From contig NZ_DS572693.1 of NCBI RefSeq assembly GCF_000154985.1, forward strand, positions 124,001-188,000: 64,000 bases of DNA, given 5' to 3'. Below the pieces are notes generated by a model, which searched no databases, had not been told where the DNA came from, and saw only the letters and a program-made list of their open reading frames with translations. Below are positions 7,154-16,775 of the stretch, piece by piece. Within the stretch, counting starts at the first letter, position 1; each line of letters begins with the position of its first letter. Source of the DNA: Streptococcus infantarius subsp. infantarius ATCC BAA-102. Lineage in GTDB: Bacteria > Bacillota > Bacilli > Lactobacillales > Streptococcaceae. A program made the position numbers and the translations under genes.

Positions 7154-9506
7154 ATTAGGTAAAGCATATGTCCAAATCGTTCCATCCGCAAAAGGTATAA
7201 GTGGTTCAATTACTGGTGCTATATCACCAGAAGCAAATTCGGCTGGGCAATCTGCAGGTTTGAGTTTGGGTTCAAACTTAGTTAAAGCAGCAACAGGAAT
7301 TATTGCTGCAGCTGGAATTGGAAAGGCAATCGCTTCATCAATTTCGGAAGGTGGAGCACTTCAACAATCAATCGGTGGTATTCAAACACTTTTTAAAGAT
7401 TCCGCTCAAACAGTTTTGAACTATGCGCAACAATCATATAAAACGGCTGGTTTATCTGCAAATGCCTACATGGAGAACGTCACATCGTTCTCTGCCAGTT
7501 TGATTAGTTCGCTTGGTGGTGACACTGCTAAAGCTGCAGAACTAGCCAATATGGCAATGACAGATATGAGCGACAACGCGAACAAAATGGGTACAGATAT
7601 GGACTCTATCACTCAAACATATCAATCACTTGCTCGCGGTAACTATGCTATGCTGGACAACCTTAAATTAGGTTACGGTGGTACTAAATCAGAAATGGAG
7701 CGCTTGATGAAAGACGCCGAAAAACTGACTGGTGAACATTACACTGTTGGAGATTTTGCGGATACTGTTAAAGCAATTCATGCGGTACAAGATAGTTTGA
7801 GAATTACAGGTACAACTGCAAGAGAAGCATCAACTACTCTTGAAGGTTCGTTTAATTCTATGAAAGCAGCGTGGCAGGATGTTATTGGTAATCTTGCAGA
7901 CGGTGAATTGGATATAACACCTTCACTTCAAGGTCTTGCAGATACAACTTCAACATTCTTATTTGGTAACTTTATTCCAATGATTGGACGTGTCTTTTCT
8001 GGTTTACCAAGTGCGATTGGAACCTTTATTCAAGCAGCAGCACCTCAAATTCAACAGAATTTACAAAATCTGTTTTCTGGTCTTGGTGTCAATATCGATT
8101 TTTCTGGTTTAGCTTCGAGTTTCTCTCAAATTCAAACAACTGTACAGCCCGTTATAGATGGTTTAAAAACAGCATTCGGACAATTGCCTGCGCTGTTTCA
8201 ATCAGTTGTCAGCGCGGTACAGCCAGTTATTCAAACGTTAGTAAATGGATTTACTCAAATGGATTTTAGTGGTATTCAATCATTGATTGAGGCTATCTTA
8301 CCAGCTTTACAAGCAGGATTTGAACAATTTATGTCAATAGCAGGACCAGCCATTGACAAAGTCGTTCAATCTTTTGTGGCGTTGTGGAATGCGGCTCAAC
8401 CTTTAATTAGTATTTTAGCTAGTGCTTTAACACCAGCTTTTCAACTTCTAGGTTCATTCTTAGGCGGTGTATTTAGTGGTATTATGACTGGTTTAACCGC
8501 TTTATTTGACGGGTTAAAACTTGCTATCGAAATTGTAACACCAATATTTAACGTTTTAGTGCAAGCATTTCAAGCTTGCTCACCTGTTTTAAACGTTATT
8601 GCTGAAGGTGTTGGTTTTGTAATTGGTATGTTTGCTAACCTTGGGTCAGTAGGACAAGGCTTAAGTGGCATTATGTCTAGTGCTTGGTCAAATATTCAAA
8701 ACGTTTTACAAACAGCTGCTAGTATAATTGATGGAGCAATCTCATGGATTAAAACTGCTTTTTCTGGTGCAGGAAGTGCAGCAGAAGTAGTAAAAAACAT
8801 CATCAATATAGCTTGGATGGCAATTGGAGATGTCATAAACACTGTTAAAGGTGTGATTTCTAGTGCCATGAGTGCAGCAGGCGGTGCTTTTAGTAGTTTT
8901 AGTGGTATTGTCTCTAGCGTTTCTGGGACAATCAATGGTGTCATTAATGGTGTAAAGAACACATTTTACAGTTTAGCTCATATTGACTTATCAGGTGCAG
9001 GTTCAGCAATCATGAATGGTTTTCTTGGAGGGTTAAAAGCAGCTTGGGGAAATGTTCAAAATTTTGTCGGTGGTATTGCCGATTGGATTAAGGAACACAA
9101 AGGACCTATCAGCTATGACCGTGTTCTTTTAAAACCAGCTGGGCAAGCAATTATGAATGGTTTGAACCAAGGATTGAAAGAACAGTTTAAGACAGTTCAA
9201 TCAACTGTTTCTGGTATGACTGGTGCAATCGCTGATAATTTCCAAAATGATGTTTTAACGGTTGGTATGGATACTATTGGTACACCACAGTTGCAAACAG
9301 CAATGGTTGCAAATACGTTAGCTACACAATCGCTTGATGATAATAGTCAAGTGCTAAACATTATTGATAAGTTAACAAATCGGCCTATTATTGTTCAAAT
9401 CGAATCAGACAATCAAGTAATGGCCAAGGTTTTAGCAAAACCGATTACAGATGAACAAAATCGACGTGATTCAATCACAAATGCAATTTACGGAATGGGG
9501 TGGTAA
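7143..9506 (+). CDS. Phage tail tape measure protein
   Basis: The 787-residue protein sets tail length and passes into the host at ejection. The N-terminal third is Ala/Gly-rich and helical with a GGIQTLFKDSAQTVLNYAQQ region typical of TMPs. The middle is a series of hydrophobic helices (about 260-600) with many Ile-Gln and Phe-Gly repeats. Near residue 640-680 sits IKEHKGPISYDRVLLKPAG, a strongly conserved C-terminal TMP segment in phages of lactic acid bacteria. GGAGG lies 5 bases before the start, inside the chaperone gene. No lysozyme or peptidase insertion is seen. At one residue per about 1.5 angstrom the tail would be roughly 120 nm. Confidence 0.92.
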   Translation: MATELGKAYVQIVPSAKGISGSITGAISPEANSAGQSAGLSLGSNLVKAATGIIAAAGIGKAIASSISEGGALQQSIGGIQTLFKDSAQTVLNYAQQSYKTAGLSANAYMENVTSFSASLISSLGGDTAKAAELANMAMTDMSDNANKMGTDMDSITQTYQSLARGNYAMLDNLKLGYGGTKSEMERLMKDAEKLTGEHYTVGDFADTVKAIHAVQDSLRITGTTAREASTTLEGSFNSMKAAWQDVIGNLADGELDITPSLQGLADTTSTFLFGNFIPMIGRVFSGLPSAIGTFIQAAAPQIQQNLQNLFSGLGVNIDFSGLASSFSQIQTTVQPVIDGLKTAFGQLPALFQSVVSAVQPVIQTLVNGFTQMDFSGIQSLIEAILPALQAGFEQFMSIAGPAIDKVVQSFVALWNAAQPLISILASALTPAFQLLGSFLGGVFSGIMTGLTALFDGLKLAIEIVTPIFNVLVQAFQACSPVLNVIAEGVGFVIGMFANLGSVGQGLSGIMSSAWSNIQNVLQTAASIIDGAISWIKTAFSGAGSAAEVVKNIINIAWMAIGDVINTVKGVISSAMSAAGGAFSSFSGIVSSVSGTINGVINGVKNTFYSLAHIDLSGAGSAIMNGFLGGLKAAWGNVQNFVGGIADWIKEHKGPISYDRVLLKPAGQAIMNGLNQGLKEQFKTVQSTVSGMTGAIADNFQNDVLTVGMDTIGTPQLQTAMVANTLATQSLDDNSQVLNIIDKLTNRPIIVQIESDNQVMAKVLAKPITDEQNRRDSITNAIYGMGW

Positions 9507-9509
9507 TTA

Positions 9510-11003
9510 TTGATTGAAGTAACTTTTAACGGTGTAGAACTAACACAATATATTACCGTCTTAGACGGCTTCACCCTTTGGGGTGGCGCTGAATTTGACC
9601 CACAATACACCGAAAATAGTATTTTGGATGGTTCTGAATTTAATTATATGCGTAAGAAGCATAAAACTATTCCAGTGCCTTTTTACGTGAAATATGAGAA
9701 CTCTCTAGGTTATGATTACTTGCAACAAGTGTTAAATGTTAAAGAACCGAAAGAATTAACATTTAATATTTATCCAAATCGTGTTTTTTATGCCGTTCCT
9801 AGTGGCAACTTAGATTTTGATGAAGTTAGACTGAACGGCAAAGGAACAATTACATTTATTATAGTCGACGGCTTAGCTCACTCAAAATCAACTCGGACAT
9901 TCGAATTCACTGAAAACGAACAAGGTACGCTTGAAGCTGAAATCATCAACGAAGGAAGCGAAGGAGTAACTGTCAACTATGAAATCAAGCTCAAGAAAGA
10001 ATCTGGGTTCGTCGGTATTGTTAGTGAGTATGGCGCTATGCAGTATGGGAAAGTTGACGAAGCTGACGGTTACACCGCACGAAAAAACGTGACCGTTTTA
10101 AGCAACCAAAAAGGCGATTTTGCCAATTGGACTGACGGAACTGTTTGTTACGAAAATCAAAGAAAAATCGTAACAACTCAAATGAACGCTGATACTTCGT
10201 TCGGCGGTCGTCTTGGTTTGTTGCCGAATTCATTTACAACAAGTGGTACTTCTGGCGCTTATCAGTATGGAGCGGTTAAGGAATACACGCTAAGTAACCC
10301 TATCTCTCAATGGTACATTTGGGCTAGAGCTTGGTTTGAAACTGGGCTAATGGGGCAAACTGGCGCTTGGTGTTTAACGGTGCTAGATGAAAGCAATCAT
10401 CTAATAGCTGGCATGGGAATTGAGAAAGACGACACAGTTGGTAATACTGCCAACGTTCGTTTTTTAATGGGTGACGGTTCTGGTGGCAGTCGTACGGTTA
10501 AGACGATTTCATTCACGCCATCGTATTGGTTGCCACCCAACCCATACGGTTCAGAGGGGCGCGCAAAGAACTCGAATATGTTCGATTTAGTCAAAGAGAA
10601 AGACCGTGTACAGTTCTTTTGGTACGGCGGCTATTATCCGTTTTATGATTCTCGTTTAGCAAATGTCAAAGCGAAAAAGATTCAGTTTTTTGTCGGACAG
10701 TATGCAGGACGAAACACGACAGATAGAAAAGTGACACATCACTATTTAAATGATTTTATTTTTCAAGAATTGCATGTTGATTATTGGAAAGACGTGCCTA
10801 ATCGCTATCCAAGCGGGTCAACAATTGACATTGACGGCGAGAACGGACAAATCAAAGTCAATAATCAAATTCGTTTAGATGATGAAATTCTTGGAACTAC
10901 TTATTTTAAAGTTCCGCCCGGAAAGACAAAAGTGCAGTTATTAGTATCTAGCTTTGCCGAAGTCGAAAGTGCAAAAGCAACAATTGAGGAGGCTTATATT
11001 TAA
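9510..11003 (+). CDS. Distal tail protein (Dit), enlarged form
   Basis: The 497-residue hub protein joins the tail tube to the tip. The first 140 residues (ITVLDGFTLWGGAEFDPQY, then MRKKHKTIPVPFYVKY) and the last 60 match the two ends of a Dit core, which alone is about 250 residues. The extra 200 or so residues between, rich in Trp, Tyr, Gly and Asn, are probably an inserted carbohydrate-binding module, as in the evolved Dits of lactic acid bacteria phages. Translation appears to start at TTG 9510, with GGGGTGG about 9 bases upstream; no ATG fits. Confidence 0.82.
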   Translation: MIEVTFNGVELTQYITVLDGFTLWGGAEFDPQYTENSILDGSEFNYMRKKHKTIPVPFYVKYENSLGYDYLQQVLNVKEPKELTFNIYPNRVFYAVPSGNLDFDEVRLNGKGTITFIIVDGLAHSKSTRTFEFTENEQGTLEAEIINEGSEGVTVNYEIKLKKESGFVGIVSEYGAMQYGKVDEADGYTARKNVTVLSNQKGDFANWTDGTVCYENQRKIVTTQMNADTSFGGRLGLLPNSFTTSGTSGAYQYGAVKEYTLSNPISQWYIWARAWFETGLMGQTGAWCLTVLDESNHLIAGMGIEKDDTVGNTANVRFLMGDGSGGSRTVKTISFTPSYWLPPNPYGSEGRAKNSNMFDLVKEKDRVQFFWYGGYYPFYDSRLANVKAKKIQFFVGQYAGRNTTDRKVTHHYLNDFIFQELHVDYWKDVPNRYPSGSTIDIDGENGQIKVNNQIRLDDEILGTTYFKVPPGKTKVQLLVSSFAEVESAKATIEEAYI

Positions 11004-14000
11004 TGAACAATGTACGTATTGCAATCCGTGATTCAACAGATAGCCACAATGTGGCTTTTTTTGATAACGTGGCAGGTATTAAATACAAGAAAGCGGAAAT
11101 ACAGCGATTTCTGGCAGGTTCGGCAAGTATTTTAACACTTAAGTACAATTCAAAAGACATTGATAGTATTCGTTCTGGCTGTAAACTAGCTTTTCGCTAT
11201 AAAGCTCGTGACTACTGGCTTAACATCATGAAGTTTGAAAAACAAGGCTTTGAAGTCGAAATCACAGCTTGCTCATTGCATTTAGAAATGAACAATGAAG
11301 AACGAGGAGCGCATAAGCCAGATAAGGCAATGTCATTCGCTGAATATTTAGCTTATTATGACCCTGAACATTCCGTAACGCTCGGTATCAATCAAGTGTC
11401 AGATAAGAAAATTAAATTGGAGTGGACGGGTACAGACACGATTCTGGCACGTCTATTTTCGATTGCTAACAGCTTTGACGCAGAGCTTGAATTCGTCACA
11501 GAATTAAACGACGACTATTCTTTGAAACGTCATGTATTGAACGTCTATAAGAAAGGTAACCTTGGTTCAAACAAAACAAGCAGCCCAGTCCGTGTTGGTA
11601 AAGAGCTTAAGGTTATCAATTACAGTGATAGCATTGAGGATTTGCGCACGGCTGTACGCGCAACTGGTAAAGACGGTTTAACCATTGACGGTCTTAATAA
11701 AAAGATTTATGACGATAATAAAGAGCTACTTTACTATTCAAGTGGTATGACAGTTTATGCGCCACAATCTCGTGACCGCTTTCCGTCTGTCGGCAAAGGC
11801 TCAAATGACAATTGGATTGTCAAAGATTTGGGCGAGACACAGTACGAAACCAAAGAAGCACTTTGGGGCTACATGTATGGAGAAATCCAAAAAATCTGTT
11901 TGCCCAAAATTGAGTATAAAGTGACTGGTGCGATTGATAGTGATGTTGGTGACACACAAACACTCATTGATGACGTGCATTATGAACCGCCACTTTATTT
12001 AAAAGCTCGTGTGTCAGAGTTGACAGACGACATATTGCAAGGCAAAGTCATTGATTCAACGTTTATCAATTTTGAACGACAATACAGTCAGATTGCTGAC
12101 AGCTTATTAAAACAGGTTGAAGCACTCGCAGAGGACGCAGCGCCTTACATTGTCCGTTTAAGCACTGACAATGGTTATAGTTTTAAAAACGGTCAAGGCT
12201 CAAGCACAATCACAGCTAAGCTTGAAAAGTATAGCAAGATTGTTAATGCAGATTGGAAATGGCTTATCAATAACAGTATTGTCAGCGAAATATCAAGTGT
12301 TACAATCAACGCTAGCCAAGTCACTGGCACGCTAAACGTTGTGGCAGTTGCAAGTGTAGACGGTAACGAGGTGGCTCGTGAATACATCACATTCACCAAT
12401 TCTGACGACGGTGTTGGTATTAAATCAATCAAACGTTATTACACGACTAACGACCAGTCAGAGGGTGTCACAACAGGCGGTCAAAACTGGTCTACTAAGC
12501 CAACGACTGTCACAGCAGACAAAAATTATATGTGGTCGTATGATGTCATTACATATACGAATGACACAAGTTTAGTCACAGAGCCTGCTGTTATTGGTGC
12601 TCGCGGGAATGACGGTTTGGATGCTGACACGACAGGCATCACAGAAGCACTTGACAAAGCCAAACAAGAATTGACTGCTTTATCAGCAAATATCGAAAAA
12701 GTGCGAGATGATTCGCTTGCAGCAGTCAATGAAGCTAAACAGCAACTTGCTACTGTAGCTAATGACTTGAGCACAGCGAAGCAGGACTTGCAAGCACAAG
12801 CTAGTCAACTGCAAGCACAAGCCAATGCACAGAGTGAACTAACCAAACGTGTCTCAACAGTCGAAGAAACCGCAAATGGTACGAAGTCGACTGTTAGCGA
12901 GTTAAGTAAGACAGTAGATAGTAATACGAAGAATATTACTAGCGTTACTGCACGAACCAAAACAGTTGAAGATGACCTGCTTAACACTAAAACAACATTG
13001 TCACAAGTTAAGACGACTGCAGAGAATACGAGTAAGAAAACGGCAACACTTGAAACTGGTTTGGACGGTGTCAAGGCTGATTTAGCTACAACTACAGTAA
13101 CTGCCGACACGACTAAAACAAATCTTGCTAACTATCAAGCTAGCAATGATAAAGCAATAGCTAACTTGCAAAGCAATCTACAAACAGCGAATGGTAATAT
13201 TAGCAGTTTGCAGACAAAGGTTGAAGCAGTGCCTGGTCAAATTACAAGTGCGGTGTCTTCGGTTGAGGGGAAGATACCAACTGAAATAGGGTCATCTAAC
13301 TTATTGCGAAACACTGCGGTAAATGCTGAAAATCTAAAACTTTTCGGCAAAACAGATACAACTGTTAGTGTTGTTGAGAAGGATGGACATCAAGTATATA
13401 AATTGGTAGTTTTTGGCTCTAGTAATGCAGGCGCTTTTTTCACCAGCAACGATGATTATTATAACATTATCAAAGACCGTAATTATACATTTAGTTTCTG
13501 GGTTTTGACTAATAAAGATAAAGATTACAACATGAATAGTTTAGGTCATATTCAAGTTTTCAACAGTAATAGCGACAAAGTTGGAGATGATATTTTTCAT
13601 CAACATACGCAGCCTGTGTACAGTACGAATGTCATAAAAGCGAATACGTGGACAAAAGTTTGGTGCACGTTTAAAGCTACATCAAACAGCTTTTTTAGAC
13701 CATTTTTTTGGTATCTAACGGCTGGGGATGAAATTTATATTTATGACATGATGTTGAATGAAGGCAAAGTGCCTTTGAGTTACACTCCAGCACCCGAAGA
13801 CACAGCAAGTCAAATCAACTCACTATCTAGCCAAATTCAGCAAACTGCTGACGGCATGACCTTGCTTGCAACTAAAACAGAGCTAAACAGTGCTAAGACA
13901 GAACTACAATCTGGCATCACAACTGCCACAAGCAAAGCCGATAACGCGCAAGCTACCGCGAACAGTAATGCTCAAAGAATCAGCACACACACGACCCAAA

Positions 14001-15700
14001 TCAGTGCGCTAAATACTGGCTTGCAAGCCAAGGTTTCACAATCTGATTTTGATTCGCTAAGCGGACGTGTTACGACTGCAGAAAATAACATCACGGCTAA
14101 AGCTAACGAGTTGAGCAGTAAGATTACGAGTGTTGAGGGGAAGATACCTACAAGTATCGGCGGAACAAACTTAGTTAGAGGTACTGCTAACTTCTCTTCG
14201 GGTTGGACTTGGAATACTAAGGTTGCGACAGTTACGGATATTATCGATGATTTTAATGTTTATCATAGTACGTCTACCGGTACAAATACAGCTTCGAATA
14301 ACTACGATATTCAATTTGATAATGCTTTAACCGTTCTTCCTGGCACTGAATACACGTTATCTTTTTGGGCTAAAGGTAGTGGAACTATATACAGCCATTT
14401 CTTCCCAAGCTGTGTGGCGCACGGTGTTAATAGCGATGGTAAAACTACTACAGCAGCCGATGGCTCTATTAGTCATACATTGAAATCGGACTGGGAACGA
14501 TATTGGGTTACATGGAAAACGTTGCCTACAGTATCTGGTCTCAAAAGCCTAATTCCTTGTCGTCAACCAGCTGTTTTTAAATCCGAAGTATGGTTGTACG
14601 GTGTTAAGCTCGAGAGAGGCAGCGTACCCACAGACTGGTCACCTGCACCAGAAGACTACGACAGCAAGCTAGCCGCTGCGCAGTCAGAAATCAAGCAAAC
14701 AACCGACGCAATCACTGCAAGCGTGTCAAGCGTACAGACTGCAGCAAGCAATGCGCAGGCGACAGCGAACACAGCCGTCTCAAAAGCGGATGCAGCTCAA
14801 TCTGGTTTGAATGCGCTGAACGAGACGACGGTTAAAACAGCTAGCTTAAATCTTGATAATAACGGTTTCGTGACAAAAGTCGGTAAAACGGTAAACGGTA
14901 ACACGTTTGCGACAATGATTGCGCAAAATGAATCAGACGTTCAAATTATTGCCAAGAAAATGAAAGTTAGCGGTGACATGATTGTCAATGGTGCGATTAC
15001 AGCAGAGAAATTAAATGTCAGCAATCTGTCTGCCGTCAACTCAAATCTCGGTAAAATTGAAGGTGGTTCGCTCTTGCTACAAGAAAACAAGGCTGCAAGT
15101 AGCTCAATTGACAGTTGGGGCACATTCAACCGTCCAGCGCATAAGCAAGGTCTATATATGGACAATCATGGATTGGCTTCGTCCGGTGCGATTCAGCGGA
15201 AGAACGGCGGCGAAACAACGCCAACAGATATGCCTTTGGCAGTTCTACAATCTGGTGAACTACGCTTCTTAGTCGTTGATTACAACGATAATCTCGAGAA
15301 CGTCCTACACTATGGTCTGTCTGATCCAGACTTCGGCGCAATCCGTTTTGAAATTGACAGCGAGCTTAAACGACGTTTAACCATGACGTCGTCTGGTTAT
15401 TTGAACTTTCAAGCAACTAATTACACGAACTGGACATCAACAGGCGTTAGCGGATGTGAGTATATGATTCAAGGACGTCTGGTACTGGTTAACTACGACG
15501 TGACATTTAACAGTGCGGGAACGCATACGATCGGCGGTATTCCGCAAGAATTTACCAAGAAATCGCTCATGATGACAGCGAAAGCGTGGACGATTACGCC
15601 ACGAGACAAGAATATCCAGCTTAATTCAGACGGCACACTGCATATTCTGGACGCAGAAGCTAACGTTAACTATCGCGGCACACTAGTATTTAGCTATTAA
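11003..15700 (+). CDS. Tail-associated (Tal) tail-tip protein with receptor-binding modules
   Basis: The 1565-residue protein follows Dit with a one-base overlap. Residues 1-380 are a Tal/gp27-like hub (LRTAVRATGKDGLTIDGL region). An Ig-like segment (about 390-530), a long Gln/Ala/Thr-rich coiled coil (540-750), two related jelly-roll modules (about 755-930 and 1045-1215), a second coiled coil and a beta-rich C-terminus (about 1350-1565) follow. Both jelly-rolls open with SVEGKIPT, then IG and NLLR or NLVR, so they are a duplication and probably bind cell-wall sugars. The protein should carry host recognition. No separate receptor-binding gene follows, and no peptidase motif stands out. Confidence 0.85.
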   Translation: MNNVRIAIRDSTDSHNVAFFDNVAGIKYKKAEIQRFLAGSASILTLKYNSKDIDSIRSGCKLAFRYKARDYWLNIMKFEKQGFEVEITACSLHLEMNNEERGAHKPDKAMSFAEYLAYYDPEHSVTLGINQVSDKKIKLEWTGTDTILARLFSIANSFDAELEFVTELNDDYSLKRHVLNVYKKGNLGSNKTSSPVRVGKELKVINYSDSIEDLRTAVRATGKDGLTIDGLNKKIYDDNKELLYYSSGMTVYAPQSRDRFPSVGKGSNDNWIVKDLGETQYETKEALWGYMYGEIQKICLPKIEYKVTGAIDSDVGDTQTLIDDVHYEPPLYLKARVSELTDDILQGKVIDSTFINFERQYSQIADSLLKQVEALAEDAAPYIVRLSTDNGYSFKNGQGSSTITAKLEKYSKIVNADWKWLINNSIVSEISSVTINASQVTGTLNVVAVASVDGNEVAREYITFTNSDDGVGIKSIKRYYTTNDQSEGVTTGGQNWSTKPTTVTADKNYMWSYDVITYTNDTSLVTEPAVIGARGNDGLDADTTGITEALDKAKQELTALSANIEKVRDDSLAAVNEAKQQLATVANDLSTAKQDLQAQASQLQAQANAQSELTKRVSTVEETANGTKSTVSELSKTVDSNTKNITSVTARTKTVEDDLLNTKTTLSQVKTTAENTSKKTATLETGLDGVKADLATTTVTADTTKTNLANYQASNDKAIANLQSNLQTANGNISSLQTKVEAVPGQITSAVSSVEGKIPTEIGSSNLLRNTAVNAENLKLFGKTDTTVSVVEKDGHQVYKLVVFGSSNAGAFFTSNDDYYNIIKDRNYTFSFWVLTNKDKDYNMNSLGHIQVFNSNSDKVGDDIFHQHTQPVYSTNVIKANTWTKVWCTFKATSNSFFRPFFWYLTAGDEIYIYDMMLNEGKVPLSYTPAPEDTASQINSLSSQIQQTADGMTLLATKTELNSAKTELQSGITTATSKADNAQATANSNAQRISTHTTQISALNTGLQAKVSQSDFDSLSGRVTTAENNITAKANELSSKITSVEGKIPTSIGGTNLVRGTANFSSGWTWNTKVATVTDIIDDFNVYHSTSTGTNTASNNYDIQFDNALTVLPGTEYTLSFWAKGSGTIYSHFFPSCVAHGVNSDGKTTTAADGSISHTLKSDWERYWVTWKTLPTVSGLKSLIPCRQPAVFKSEVWLYGVKLERGSVPTDWSPAPEDYDSKLAAAQSEIKQTTDAITASVSSVQTAASNAQATANTAVSKADAAQSGLNALNETTVKTASLNLDNNGFVTKVGKTVNGNTFATMIAQNESDVQIIAKKMKVSGDMIVNGAITAEKLNVSNLSAVNSNLGKIEGGSLLLQENKAASSSIDSWGTFNRPAHKQGLYMDNHGLASSGAIQRKNGGETTPTDMPLAVLQSGELRFLVVDYNDNLENVLHYGLSDPDFGAIRFEIDSELKRRLTMTSSGYLNFQATNYTNWTSTGVSGCEYMIQGRLVLVNYDVTFNSAGTHTIGGIPQEFTKKSLMMTAKAWTITPRDKNIQLNSDGTLHILDAEANVNYRGTLVFSY

Positions 15701-15729
15701 TTATTTTTTATAAAAAGGAGAAAAACAAA

Positions 15730-16065
15730 ATGACAGAATTACTTGATACTACTCAAATTACACAACCTTTTGATTTGCCAACAGCAGTCAAATACATGCG
15801 AGAAAACGGTGAATATATCCGCTATCGCTCAAATGGCTATGATTTTTACATGTATATTTCAAAAGAACAAAAACCAGTTGTGGTTGATGGCAAACGTCAA
15901 CTTAAAGAGTTTGAAAAAATCTATGGTATTTCACAATATGGCGGTTCAATCACTAGCATTCCTGTTTCAGATTTACTTGATGCAAAATGCTATATTATGC
16001 AATTTGACGAAGATGGTAATCCAATCTGGAGCGAGCCAACAGAAACAAATGCTAGTGAAGCATAG
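15730..16065 (+). CDS. Phage protein of unknown function after the tail tip
   Basis: This 111-residue protein has a strong ribosome site (AAAAAGGAG). It shows a PFDLPTAVKYMRENGEYIRYRSNGYDFYMYISKEQ opening part, strands in the middle and an acidic C-terminus. Small proteins of this kind sit between tail-tip and holin genes in many streptococcal prophages without an assigned role. I see no membrane segment or signal peptide. Confidence 0.7.
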   Translation: MTELLDTTQITQPFDLPTAVKYMRENGEYIRYRSNGYDFYMYISKEQKPVVVDGKRQLKEFEKIYGISQYGGSITSIPVSDLLDAKCYIMQFDEDGNPIWSEPTETNASEA

Positions 16066-16080
16066 GAAGCAGAGGAGCTT

Positions 16081-16413
16081 ATGGTGGGACAAGATGTTAT
16101 CCATGAAGCCATGAGGGCAACTTGGACGATTGATAAGGTTGGCGGGATTTTAGCGACAGCTATTATCCTTGTCATCTTATTGTTAGTTTCAGCTATGACT
16201 TGGGTTATCAAGAAGCTAGTAACGGGCTTTCAAGAAACCAACAAGGAGCTGTTAGCTTCCAACAATCGGATTGCTACCGAAAATCAGCAACAAATGGCGA
16301 GACTAACCGAAGCGGTTAATAGCTTGTCGCTGGAGACACGCAAAGATATATCAGTCTTGCAAGATAAAGTTGATGGTCTAGAAGATGTGGTCAGGAAGAC
16401 GCAGATGTTTTAA
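16081..16413 (+). CDS. Small membrane protein of the lysis module
   Basis: The 110-residue protein has one strong membrane segment (about 23-47, ILATAIILVILLLVSAMTWV) and a C-terminal coiled coil (about 55-105). One membrane helix plus a cytoplasmic coiled coil is reminiscent of XhlA-like or antiholin-like proteins, but I do not recognise the family with certainty. GAGGAG precedes the ATG at close spacing. It lies just before the holin, so a role in lysis timing is plausible. Confidence 0.65.
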   Translation: MVGQDVIHEAMRATWTIDKVGGILATAIILVILLLVSAMTWVIKKLVTGFQETNKELLASNNRIATENQQQMARLTEAVNSLSLETRKDISVLQDKVDGLEDVVRKTQMF

Positions 16414-16448
16414 ACTATGCGCAGTAAAACGCAGAAGAGGAGAAGAAC

Positions 16449-16775
16449 ATGAATGATGTGATTATACAAGCAGCTATGCTTATTTTGACAGGTTTAGCTG
16501 GATTTATCGTTAAAACCGTAAAAGATTACCTTTTTAAAGAAGGCGGTGAAAAAGCTTTGCGTATCGTTGAAATCGTGGCAAAGAATGCTGTTAACGCAGT
16601 GGAGCAGATTGCAAATGAGGACGCTAAAGGCGAACAAAAATTAAATGCTGCTAAAACGAAAGTTAAGAAAGGGCTAGAACAGTACAATATCTATTTGTCT
16701 GACAGTCAGCTTGAAATGTTTATTGAAGCAGCAGTGAAAGAAATGAATGATAACTGGAAAGGAGAAAATAAATGA
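16449..16775 (+). CDS. Phage holin, LL-H type
   Basis: This 108-residue protein has one N-terminal membrane segment (about 5-26) and a long amphipathic basic tail with VEIVAKNAVNAVEQIANEDAKG, the pattern of the LL-H holin family. Holins make membrane holes at the end of the lytic cycle so that endolysin reaches the wall. The stop overlaps the endolysin start (ATGA). A ribosome site, GAGGAG, lies 7 bases before the ATG. Confidence 0.85.
   Translation: MNDVIIQAAMLILTGLAGFIVKTVKDYLFKEGGEKALRIVEIVAKNAVNAVEQIANEDAKGEQKLNAAKTKVKKGLEQYNIYLSDSQLEMFIEAAVKEMNDNWKGENK

Noticed and set aside
12193-13110. Long antisense frames within the tail-tip gene and other large genes
   Set aside because: They lack ribosome sites, have unusual composition and lie opposite genes with clear domains.
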